Notes under the pieces: generated by a model
The model's input: only the letters and a program-made list of their open reading frames with translations
What the model was told of the DNA's origin: nothing
The model's database searches: none
Position numbers and translations under genes: made by a program
Shown here: one piece after another, positions 13,890-20,119 of the stretch
Position numbering within the stretch: the stretch's first letter is position 1
How the letters are laid out: every line of letters starts with the position of its first letter
Assembly: GCA_031550325.1 (NCBI GenBank)
Contig: JAVBOR010000065.1
Location: 1 to 20,119 of the forward strand
Direction: 5' to 3'
From: JAVBTT01 sp031550325
Lineage (GTDB): Bacteria > Bacillota > Clostridia > Oscillospirales > UBA929
Length of the DNA: 20,119 nucleotides

Positions 13890-16800
13890 TTACGACCTCC
13901 TTTCGCAGTGGAGACAACGCATGGCCTCCGCCATGGCGGTCAGCTTGTGGTAGCCCAGAACAACCTCGTCAAAGGTGCCCTTGCGTTTGTCCATATCCAG
14001 CATATCCAGCGGGTAGCGGTTCAGTTCCATAACCTCGTCGTCATCAAACCTGACGTTGATCTCGATTTCTTCGCCCTTGTTCAGCACGCCGCGGCCGCCG
14101 AGGTATTTGTCAATGGAAATAGCGGCCTTTTTGCCGTCTGAAATGGCCTGAATGACCGTGTCCGGCCCGCGGACGATGTCGCCGCCCGCAAAGACGCCCT
14201 TCATGGTGGTCATCATGCTGTCGTCGTCAACCGTAAACGTGCCCCACTGCGTGCGCCCGATGTTTTCGGCCTGAATAAACGGCAGGTCGGCGTACTGGCT
14301 GACCGCCGGGATGACGGTGTCGACCGAGAGGGTGAACATGGCGTCCTCAATCGGCACGGATTTGCGCCGCCCGCCGGAGTCAAACTCGCCGAGTTTCATG
14401 CGGTTGCAGACCACCTTGGCCACGCGGCCGGAGTCGCCCGAGAACAGAACCGGCTGCACCAGCTCCATGATCTCCACGCCCTCTTCGATGGCTTCGCGCA
14501 CTTCACTCTCATAGGCAGGCATCATGCCGATCGTACGGCGGTAAAGAACGGTCACTTTTTTGGCTCCGAGGCGCAGCGCTGTGCGCGCCGAGTCGATGGC
14601 GGTGTTTCCGCCGCCGATGACGGCCACGTGGTCGCCCAACTCAACCGGCTGGCTGAGGTTGACTTTTTTCAGGAACGTGATGCCGTGAATGACGCCCGGA
14701 AGCTCCTCTCCCTCGATGTTGATGCGCTGCGGGAATTGGGTTCCGGTGGCGACAAAAATGGCGTTTGAGTTTTTGCGGAGATCCTCAAAGCTGACGTCCC
14801 TGCCCACGGACACGCCGAGGTGGATGTTGACGCCCTCGCGCTCGATGAGCATGATCTCGTGCTGCAAAACGTCCATGGGAAGCCTGTACTCGGGAATGCC
14901 GTAAGCCAAAACGCCGCCCGCGATGTTCTCCGACTCGTACACCTCCACGTCATATCCGATGCGCGCCAAATAGTACCCGCAGGTCAGGCCGGCAGCGCCC
15001 GCGCCGATGATCGAAACGGTTTTGCCGTTGCGCGGGAACACTAAGTCCTTCGTGTACGCCTGCTCGTGCTTGTGCGCGTAGTCGGCCACAAACCGCTTGA
15101 TGTCGCAGATCGCGACGGATTCGTCCATCGTGCGGCGGCGGCACTTGCTCTCGCAGGGCCGCGTACACACGCGCCCGCACACGGCGGGGAACGGGTTTTC
15201 CTGACGGATGAGGTTATACGCGTCGACGAAGCGGCCTTCGGCGACAAGGGCTGTGTATCCGGGGACGTTGATGCCCGCGGGGCAGGTGTTCTCGCACGGC
15301 GAGATAAACAAATCCGAGCAGACGCCCGCGCGGCAGTATTTGTGCTTTATGTGTTCCTCGAACTCCTCGCGGAAGTTGTTAATGGCGCTGAGCACGGGGT
15401 TGGGCGCCGTCTGCCCCAGGCCGCACATGGCCGACTCCTGAATGGTTTCTCCCAGCTCGATGAGCAGCTCGATGTCGCCGTTCTCCCCGTGGCCGGTCGT
15501 GATGCGTTCGAGAATCTCCAGCATGCGCTTGGTGCCGATACGGCACGCCACGCATTTTCCGCAGCTCTCGTCGCGGATAAAATCCATAAAATAGCGCGCG
15601 GTGTCGACCATGCAGGTGTCCTCGTTCATGGAAATCAGGCCGCCCGAGCCCATGATCGCGCCGAGCTGCTTGAGGTTTGCGTAGTCAGTGGGCGTGTTCA
15701 GGTTGCGCGTCGTGATGCAGCCGCCCGACGGGCCGCCGATCTGGGCAGCCTTGAACTGCTTTTTGTTGGGGACGCCGCCGCCGATGTCAAACAAAATGCT
15801 GCCGATGGGAACGCCGATCGGCACCTCGACGATGCCGGTGTTGGCAATGTCTCCGGCCAGCGCGAACACCTTGGTGCCCTTGCTCGTGGCCGTTCCAAAG
15901 CCCGCGTACCAGTCGGCGCCCTTGAGCAGGATGGCCGGGACGTTGGCCAGCGACTCCACGTTGTTGATGATGGTCGGGTATCCAAACAGGCCCTTTTGGA
16001 ACGGGAACGGCGGCTTTTGACGCGGCTCGCCGCGGTTGCCCTCGATGGAGTTCATGAGCGCAGTCTCTTCTCCGCAGACAAACGCGCCCGCGCCAATGCG
16101 GATTTCCAGTTCAAAGCTAAACGAAGAGCCCAGGACGTTTTCACCCAGCACACCCAGATCTCTGGCCTGCTCAAGCGCGCGCTCCAGTCGGGCAATGGCC
16201 AGGGGGTACTCCGCCCTGACGTAGACATAGCCCGTGTTCGCGCCGATGGCGTACCCGCCCATGAGCATGCCTTCAATCAGCGAATGAGGGTCGCCTTCGA
16301 TGATGCTGCGGTCCATAAACGCGCCGGGATCGCCCTCGTCGGCGTTGCAGACGATGAATTTGCGGTCGCCGCCGGCCTTGAGGCCGGCCTCCCACTTGAC
16401 GCCCGTGGGGAATCCCGCGCCGCCGCGGCCCATGAGGCCGGACGCCTTGATTTCGCTGACAACATCGGCCCCGCTCTTGTTTTGCAGATAGTCCATCGCC
16501 GCCTGATAGCCGTCGCGCGCGATATAGGCGTCGATACTCGCGTGATCCATCGCGCCGCAGTTGCGAAGCGCGATCTTGACCTGCTGCTTAAAAAAGTCGA
16601 TGTCGTCAATCTTGGGGACGTTGCGCTGGAGCGAACGGTCATAAAAGGTGTACTCTTCAAGGATCTTGCCGCCGACCAGATGCGATCTGACAATTTTGCG
16701 CGTTATTTCGGGGGTGAGATTTGTGTAGAAGACGCCCTCGGGCTGAATCAGCATCACGGGGCCGACCGCGCATGTGCCCATGCAGCCGGTTTCCATGACC

Positions 16801-16991
16801 TTTGTCTTGCCCAGGAGTCCGTTTTCCTCCAGCGCCTCGGTGACGGCCAGCTCGATCTCGGCGCAGCCGGAGGATACGCACCCGGCGCCGCCGCACACAA
16901 GAATCAGGTGGTCGAACGCGCCAAGCTGCGCTGTATAGTCGAGCTTAATCCGGGAAAGGTCCTCGCGGGAGGTCAGTTTCGTGCCGCTCAT
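13890..16991 (-). CDS. NuoF-like (HydB) subunit fused to a GltD/NfnB-like flavoprotein
   Basis: A 1033-aa fusion. Residues 1-110: thioredoxin-like [2Fe-2S] domain (Cys33, 38, 70, 74). About 130-550: NuoF core with GLMGRGGAGFPTGVKWE, CNADEGDPGAFMDRS and GAGAFVCGEETALM, then the [4Fe-4S] site SCGKCVACRIGT (Cys477, 480, 483, 523). About 555-640: a Fer4_20-type domain (CENTCPAGINVPGY, then CGRVCTRPCESKCRR). About 655-965: GltD/NfnB-like domains with FAD motif GAGAAG (663-668), pyridine-nucleotide motif GGGNTAID (793-800) and AGGD (935-938). Usual HydB ends with a two-cluster ferredoxin domain; here the flavoprotein replaces it. ATG 16991 has GGAGG about 9 nt upstream; TTG 16994 is an alternative. 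It lies 16 nt after the NuoE-like gene. The fusion suggests direct electron exchange between a second nicotinamide site and the hydrogenase (inference). Confidence 0.93.
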   Translation of the reverse strand: MSGTKLTSREDLSRIKLDYTAQLGAFDHLILVCGGAGCVSSGCAEIELAVTEALEENGLLGKTKVMETGCMGTCAVGPVMLIQPEGVFYTNLTPEITRKIVRSHLVGGKILEEYTFYDRSLQRNVPKIDDIDFFKQQVKIALRNCGAMDHASIDAYIARDGYQAAMDYLQNKSGADVVSEIKASGLMGRGGAGFPTGVKWEAGLKAGGDRKFIVCNADEGDPGAFMDRSIIEGDPHSLIEGMLMGGYAIGANTGYVYVRAEYPLAIARLERALEQARDLGVLGENVLGSSFSFELEIRIGAGAFVCGEETALMNSIEGNRGEPRQKPPFPFQKGLFGYPTIINNVESLANVPAILLKGADWYAGFGTATSKGTKVFALAGDIANTGIVEVPIGVPIGSILFDIGGGVPNKKQFKAAQIGGPSGGCITTRNLNTPTDYANLKQLGAIMGSGGLISMNEDTCMVDTARYFMDFIRDESCGKCVACRIGTKRMLEILERITTGHGENGDIELLIELGETIQESAMCGLGQTAPNPVLSAINNFREEFEEHIKHKYCRAGVCSDLFISPCENTCPAGINVPGYTALVAEGRFVDAYNLIRQENPFPAVCGRVCTRPCESKCRRRTMDESVAICDIKRFVADYAHKHEQAYTKDLVFPRNGKTVSIIGAGAAGLTCGYYLARIGYDVEVYESENIAGGVLAYGIPEYRLPMDVLQHEIMLIEREGVNIHLGVSVGRDVSFEDLRKNSNAIFVATGTQFPQRINIEGEELPGVIHGITFLKKVNLSQPVELGDHVAVIGGGNTAIDSARTALRLGAKKVTVLYRRTIGMMPAYESEVREAIEEGVEIMELVQPVLFSGDSGRVAKVVCNRMKLGEFDSGGRRKSVPIEDAMFTLSVDTVIPAVSQYADLPFIQAENIGRTQWGTFTVDDDSMMTTMKGVFAGGDIVRGPDTVIQAISDGKKAAISIDKYLGGRGVLNKGEEIEINVRFDDDEVMELNRYPLDMLDMDKRKGTFDEVVLGYHKLTAMAEAMRCLHCERRS

Positions 16992-17007
16992 CAATGGTTC
17001 CCTCCTT

Positions 17008-17505
17008 TCAATACAACTCTAGGATCTTTTCCAGCTTGTTGACGTTGACCTGCTTAAACACGGTGTCGTCAATCATCATGGCCGGAGCCAGGCCGCACGC
17101 GCCGATGCATCGGGCGATTTCAAAGGTGAACTTCCCGTCGGAGGTGGTGCCGCCCAGATCCACACCCAGTCTGTTCTGCAAATGCTCGACGATCTTCTTG
17201 CCGCCGCGCACATAGCACGCCGTGCCCATGCACACGCGGATCGTATGCGCGCCCCTGGGAACCGTGGTGAAGAACGAGTAGAACGAGACGACGCCGGAGA
17301 TCTCAGCCAGCGGAATGTCCATCCGCTCGGAAATGAACCGCTGCACTTCCAGCGGCAGACTGCCATAGATCTCCTGCGCCAGGTGCAAAACCTGGATCAG
17401 GCTCCCCTCCTTGCCCTTGTAAAGGTCAATGACATTCTCTATCTTGGCTAGCGCACTCTGGTTTTCCTCGACCGGGCATGCGCACGCGACGCTGCTGTCG
17501 CTCAT
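17008..17505 (-). CDS. hydC: NuoE-like [2Fe-2S] subunit of the NADH-linked hydrogenase
   Basis: 165-aa thioredoxin-like ferredoxin subunit, of normal length for NuoE/HydC/HndA. The four cluster ligands have the family spacing: Cys92 and Cys97 in VCMGTACYVRGG, Cys133 and Cys137 in RCIGACGLAPAMMI. The preceding helical part has EIYGSLPLEVQRFI and ISGVVSFYSFF, also typical. It is the first gene of the operon NuoE-like, NuoF-GltD fusion, hydA, the usual order for such hydrogenases. An AAAGGAGG site precedes the ATG by about 8 nt. Its stop codon lies within the ribosome site region of the fusion gene. Confidence 0.95.
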   Translation of the reverse strand: MSDSSVACACPVEENQSALAKIENVIDLYKGKEGSLIQVLHLAQEIYGSLPLEVQRFISERMDIPLAEISGVVSFYSFFTTVPRGAHTIRVCMGTACYVRGGKKIVEHLQNRLGVDLGGTTSDGKFTFEIARCIGACGLAPAMMIDDTVFKQVNVNKLEKILELY

Positions 17506-17589
17506 GGTGTTGGCCTCCTTTCTGGTATGCGTGATGAGCGCCGGATTATGCCCTGTTCCCGGAGCCGCGCTCTTCCGGCGCTAAGACTT

Positions 17590-17611
17590 AACTGTAGTCT
17601 ACCACACAGTT
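17590..17611. promoter_or_regulatory. Inverted repeat upstream of the hydrogenase operon, possible operator
   Basis: AACTGT (17590-17595) and ACAGTT (17606-17611) are inverted around a 10-nt centre, with a smaller GTAG-T-CTAC palindrome (17594-17602) overlapping. It lies about 85-105 nt upstream of the NuoE-like start. It does not match the Rex consensus TTGTGAANNNNTTCACAA well, so the binding protein is unknown. Confidence 0.35.
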
Positions 17612-17742
17612 GTCATGGGAGTATGATGGAAGAGCTGAAAAGTTGGGCATAATGAGGGGATTTAATACACAGAGGCAGAGAGTTTCAACACAACTCCATC
17701 ACATTTACAAAAACGCGTCACAATGTTATGCTGGCCTGCCAT

Positions 17743-17771
17743 TTGACACAGAACAGTTCCGATGATATACT
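17743..17771 (+). promoter_or_regulatory. Near-consensus sigma-A promoter of the glycosyltransferase
   Basis: A perfect TTGACA (17743-17748), a 17-nt spacer and TATACT (17766-17771), preceded by TG at the extended -10 position (17763-17764). This is the strongest promoter seen in the window; the gene starts about 65 nt downstream of the expected start site. Confidence 0.8.
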
Positions 17772-17841
17772 CACAAAAAGATAATTTTTGATATAGTTTC
17801 CATTTTATTGTTGTTATATGTCGGGATTTGGGGAGGTCTGT

Positions 17842-18960
17842 ATGAAAATAGTCCACTTTATACCGGCATTTTCGGTGGGGGGCATCGCATCGGTCGCGCG
17901 GATTGTTGTGCTTGGCCTTGCCACAGAATCAGCCGACGAGCTGGAAATCTGGTCCATGCTGCGCATGCGGGATGTGACCGGTGATCCCGACGCGCTTGCG
18001 TATGAGCAGGCGTACAAGGAGGAAATGGAACGCGCCGGCGTTTGTGTGCGGTTTTTGGACAAAAAGCTCGGGAAAGATCGTCTGGGCTGCATGCGGCGGA
18101 CGCGCGCGCTCTTCAAAACGGTGCGCCCCGATGTCTTGCACCTTCATCTGGCAGGGTACACCGCCTATGTGGTTCTGGCGCTGTACGGGCTGCGCACGCG
18201 CCTGGTCGAGACCATACACAGCGTGGTGGTCAGCAAACAGCTTCTGCGCAGGGTTCTTCTCAACCGCAAAACCGAGCGTTTTGTCGCGATTTGCCAAAGC
18301 GTATACGACGTGCTGCGCGAAAAGCTGTGTGTGCCGCCCGAAAAGATTGCACTGATCTACAACGCCGTTGACCTGTCCGTCTTTCAGGCGAATGCACGCC
18401 GGACAGATGAGCCCGCGCGGACTTTGCTGTCCGTAGGGCGCATAGACGAAGAAAAAAATCAGGCCATGCTGCTGGACGTGATGCTGCACCTGAAAACGCT
18501 GTGCTCCGGGGAGCCCCCAAAGCTGCTCGTCGCAGGGGATGGAAAGCTGCTGGAGACCTTGCGCGAGCGGTCGGCGCAGATGGGCCTTGATGACCTTGTG
18601 ACGTTTTTGGGAATGCGCCGCGACATCGATATGCTGCTGAAGGGCGCAGATATTTACGTGCTGACTTCCAAGTACGAGGGCCTGTCAATCTCCATTTTGG
18701 AGGCGATGGCCAGCGGTCTGCCGGTGGTGGCGACCGACGTGGGCGGCAACTGGGAGCTGGTGGACCAGGGCGTGACCGGGCTTCTGTCGCCGAGCGGCGA
18801 TGCCTTGGCCGTAGCGAAGAATATTCACAGCCTGCTTTGCGATCACGAAGCGCGCGCGCGCATGAGCGCAGCCACGCGGGAAAAGGTCGGGCGGTTTTCG
18901 CAGGAGGAAGCGGCGCGGCTGCACCGGGCCCTGTATGCCGGCCTGTGCAATTGTAACTAA
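17842..18960 (+). CDS. Glycosyltransferase family 4 (GT-B fold)
   Basis: 372-aa retaining-type glycosyltransferase. The N-terminal domain opens with IVHFIPAFSVGGIASVAR, the acceptor-side GG(I/V) loop. The C-terminal domain has SVGRIDEEKNQAML (from 197), LLVAGDGKL (228-236) and the nucleotide-sugar binding EX7E motif, Glu279 and Glu287 in YEGLSISILEAMASGLPVVA. It probably transfers a sugar to a cell-surface polysaccharide or lipid precursor on the cytoplasmic side. The ATG at 17842 is preceded by GGGGAGG 5 nt upstream; an ATG at 17818 in the same frame lies before that site and is less likely. No other surface-polysaccharide genes are adjacent, so the acceptor cannot be guessed. Confidence 0.93.
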   Translation: MKIVHFIPAFSVGGIASVARIVVLGLATESADELEIWSMLRMRDVTGDPDALAYEQAYKEEMERAGVCVRFLDKKLGKDRLGCMRRTRALFKTVRPDVLHLHLAGYTAYVVLALYGLRTRLVETIHSVVVSKQLLRRVLLNRKTERFVAICQSVYDVLREKLCVPPEKIALIYNAVDLSVFQANARRTDEPARTLLSVGRIDEEKNQAMLLDVMLHLKTLCSGEPPKLLVAGDGKLLETLRERSAQMGLDDLVTFLGMRRDIDMLLKGADIYVLTSKYEGLSISILEAMASGLPVVATDVGGNWELVDQGVTGLLSPSGDALAVAKNIHSLLCDHEARARMSAATREKVGRFSQEEAARLHRALYAGLCNCN

Positions 18961-18988
18961 ATTGTATCCAAGACGGCAAGCTATTCTA

Positions 18989-19017
18989 TTGAATTGACCG
19001 AAAACTTATGTTAAACT
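18989..19017 (+). promoter_or_regulatory. Possible promoter of the membrane-anchored protein gene
   Basis: TTGAAT (18989-18994), a 17-nt spacer and TAAACT (19012-19017), each 4 of 6, with an extended TGT before the -10. An alternative -35, TTGACC at 18994-18999, has no -10 at good spacing. Read-through from the glycosyltransferase, only 85 nt upstream, is also possible. Confidence 0.35.
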
Positions 19018-19045
19018 GAAACGGATGAGGGGAGGGTTGCCCTCT

Positions 19046-19678
19046 ATGAAGCGTGTCCGTCAATCGGCGGTACTTGTTTTGGTTGGGGTTTTGCTGGGCG
19101 CCGGCGCGTTGCTGGCCATCCTTTATGGAACCGGAGCGCTGGCCCCGCCGGAGAGTCAGACGACGATGCTGATGAAGACCGATTTGACCGAGACGGACGA
19201 CCTGGCTCTGCTGGAAACGGCGACGCATGTGGCGCAGGACGTCTATGAGCGGGACTTTGCGGGCCTGTCGGCTTACGTCAGTGCGTCCAGAGGCGTTGTG
19301 TTCGCCGCGTACAGTCGCGCGAATTTGGAGAAAAGTCTTACCTTTTCAGCCGGGCAGGTGAGCGCGTTTGCCGATGACGCAAGCCTGTATGTCTGGGATG
19401 TTGTTCCGGCGACGGGGGAGCCCGTTGAACGCACTGCGTCGGCTTTTTTTGAAGAGTTTTTGTGTGTCCGGGATTTCTGCAAAGCGCCGACTCTGGTTCG
19501 CGGCCGCGTGAGCGCGGTTGACAGTCAGGATCCGTTTGCCTCCGATGTTTTTGTTGAGTTTCAATACGGCGCGGTTGCCCAAGAGGGCTGGACATGTCTC
19601 CGGCTTGTCTTTGAGACCACGGACAGCGATACATACGCGCTGACGGCGATCATCCGATGTGATGACCGCATCGAGTAA
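19046..19678 (+). CDS. Membrane-anchored extracytoplasmic protein of unknown function
   Basis: 210-aa protein I do not recognise. A basic start (MKRVRQ) and one hydrophobic segment (AVLVLVGVLLGAGALLAILY, about 8-27) give an N-terminal anchor or signal peptide; there is no lipobox cysteine. The rest is soluble, acidic and mixed alpha/beta, with two short helical stretches near ETATHVAQDVYERDF and strands near the end (WTCLRLVFETT, YALTAIIRCDD). A single-domain sensor or wall-associated role would fit such a layout, but nothing shows it. ATG 19046 follows GGAGG by 10 nt and fits the signal sequence; ATG 19025 lies before that site. It may share a transcript with the glycosyltransferase. A module A hairpin follows 24 nt after the stop. 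Confidence 0.8.
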   Translation: MKRVRQSAVLVLVGVLLGAGALLAILYGTGALAPPESQTTMLMKTDLTETDDLALLETATHVAQDVYERDFAGLSAYVSASRGVVFAAYSRANLEKSLTFSAGQVSAFADDASLYVWDVVPATGEPVERTASAFFEEFLCVRDFCKAPTLVRGRVSAVDSQDPFASDVFVEFQYGAVAQEGWTCLRLVFETTDSDTYALTAIIRCDDRIE

Positions 19679-19702
19679 AGGTCAGACCTTGTTAAAGCAG
19701 AC

Positions 19703-19729
19703 TGTCAAAGAACCTTTGGTTCTTTGACA
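19703..19729 (+). repeat. Module A hairpin after the unknown membrane protein gene
   Basis: A perfect 12-bp stem, TGTCAAAGAACC and GGTTCTTTGACA, with a TTT loop, oriented like the gene that ends at 19678. It is followed by AAACCGAAG, not by the AAAGCGGGG linker seen after the other copies. Confidence 0.85.
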
Positions 19730-19858
19730 AACCGAAGTTGGTTCAAACGGCTGAGGCGGTTTGCAGAGCAACGGTTTCACGAAATGAATTCCCGAAACCA
19801 TTGTGGTTCAGATTTTCCAGGATTCGCGTCGAACCTGGAAAAGGACGAAGGCGCAAAG

Positions 19859-19898
19859 AAACGCTTTCCCGGATTCACTCCGGGAAAGCGTTTTATTT
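19859..19898 (+). terminator. Intrinsic terminator built from module C
   Basis: AAACGCTTTCCCGGA and TCCGGGAAAGCGTTT form a 15-bp perfect stem with a TTCAC loop, followed by TATTTAG. It resembles the terminator at 8694-8733: the outer stem bases differ but are compensated on both arms, as expected if the hairpin is under selection. It probably ends the transcript from 19046-19678. Confidence 0.75.
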
Positions 19899-19951
19899 AG
19901 TCTTATTCAGTCATCATCCAGCGAGGACAGCCGCCTCCGGCGTCAGGTAGC

Positions 19952-20119
19952 CTGTAGACAAACCTTCGATTTGTCTGCAAACGGGAGCAGGAACGCGTCT
20001 TTGTGAAGACGCGCATTGGGTGACTTTCCCGGAGTGAATCCGTGAAAGAGTTGTGGTTCTAATTTTTTCGCCTGTCAAGCCTCATTCGTCCTCGCGGGCG
20101 GTCGTCCTTCGCCTTGCGG
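19952..20119 (-). repeat. Long repeat, copy 2 (inverted relative to 11600-11768)
   Basis: The reverse complement matches 11600-11768 with four mismatches and one indel. The matched region starts at the D module and is cut by the window's end, so its true length is unknown. Both copies face each other around an 8.2-kb segment holding the hydrogenase operon, the glycosyltransferase and the unknown membrane protein. Confidence 0.9.

Larger units (their letters stand above)
17506..17841. other. Divergent control region between the hydrogenase operon and the glycosyltransferase
   Basis: 336 nt without a gene. It should hold the start signals for both transcripts. For the plus strand the promoter is clear (17743-17771). 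For the hydrogenase operon no convincing pair of hexamers was found: CATAAT on the minus strand (17550-17545) lacks a good -35. The part from about 17635 on is AT-rich. None of the A-D hairpin modules appear here, consistent with these modules marking 3' ends and not shared promoter regions. Confidence 0.6.
19679..20119. repeat. Composite hairpin-repeat region at the window's end
   Basis: 441 nt without a supported gene, assembled from the same modules: A (19703-19729), a degenerate C (19773-19799, GGTTTC/GAAACC ends), a C-type terminator (19859-19893), then the inverted second copy of the long repeat with D (19953-19979), linker AAACGGGAGCAGGA, B (19994-20013) and C (about 20024-20047). It continues past the window. 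Confidence 0.85.

Noticed and set aside
15066..17042. A 658-codon open frame on the plus strand opposite the NuoF-GltD fusion
   Set aside because: It is the antisense of a clearly real gene in GC-rich DNA, is rich in Ala/Arg/His/Asp with no domain, and lacks a ribosome site. Shorter frames opposite hydA (11850-13154) are rejected for the same reasons.
17506..17841. Riboswitch or Rex operator upstream of the hydrogenase operon
   Set aside because: No conserved riboswitch core was recognised, and the only inverted repeat (AACTGT/ACAGTT) does not fit the Rex consensus. It is listed only as a possible operator.

Overview
The window looks like a chromosomal segment of a GC-rich, anaerobic, low-motility-type Firmicute, most likely a gut or sludge clostridium of the Oscillospiraceae/Ruminococcaceae kind. 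The grounds are strong AGGAGG-type ribosome sites, sigma-A style promoters, a trimeric [FeFe] hydrogenase operon, SLH-like repeats in a secreted protein and a DUF1538/PII pair. The lineage is an inference; no rRNA or other marker gene is present.

Layout. 1-435: decayed IS5-type transposase lacking its catalytic middle. 779-1480: orphan OmpR-type response regulator. 1708-3928: DUF1538 membrane protein and an overlapping tandem PII-like protein. 3978-5638 (minus): AraC-type regulator and GNAT acetyltransferase, coupled by an ATGA overlap. The regulator diverges, through overlapping promoters, from a plus-strand operon at 5798-8613 coding for a Gfo/Idh/MocA oxidoreductase and two different TIM-barrel sugar isomerase/epimerase proteins, probably a small carbohydrate (keto-sugar or inositol-like) pathway. 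9085-11421: secreted HtrA-like serine protease with SLH-like repeats, a Pro/Gly/acidic linker and two PPC-like domains. 11895-17505 (minus): hydrogenase operon of a NuoE-like subunit, a NuoF-like subunit fused to a GltD/NfnB-like flavoprotein, and HydA with an unusual coiled-coil tail. 17842-18960: GT4 glycosyltransferase behind a near-consensus promoter. 19046-19678: membrane-anchored protein of unknown function.

The least ordinary feature is between the genes. Five intergenic regions carry a mosaic of short hairpin modules: A (TGTCAAAGAACC/GGTTCTTTGACA), B (CGCGTCTT/AAGACGCG), C (TTCCCGGA/TCCGGGAA) and D (TGTAGACAAA/TTTGTCTACA). Their joining sequences and order are partly conserved, and some copies form good intrinsic terminators. 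All four A modules lie 3-24 nt after a stop codon and in the direction of that gene. A 168-nt block of these modules occurs twice in inverted orientation (11600-11768 and 19952-20119) at about 97% identity, bracketing the hydrogenase operon and the two genes beyond it.

The redox genes (hydrogenase fusion), the PII/DUF1538 pair and the sugar operon are each plausible functional units. Nothing in the sequence links them to each other beyond proximity and the shared intergenic repeats.
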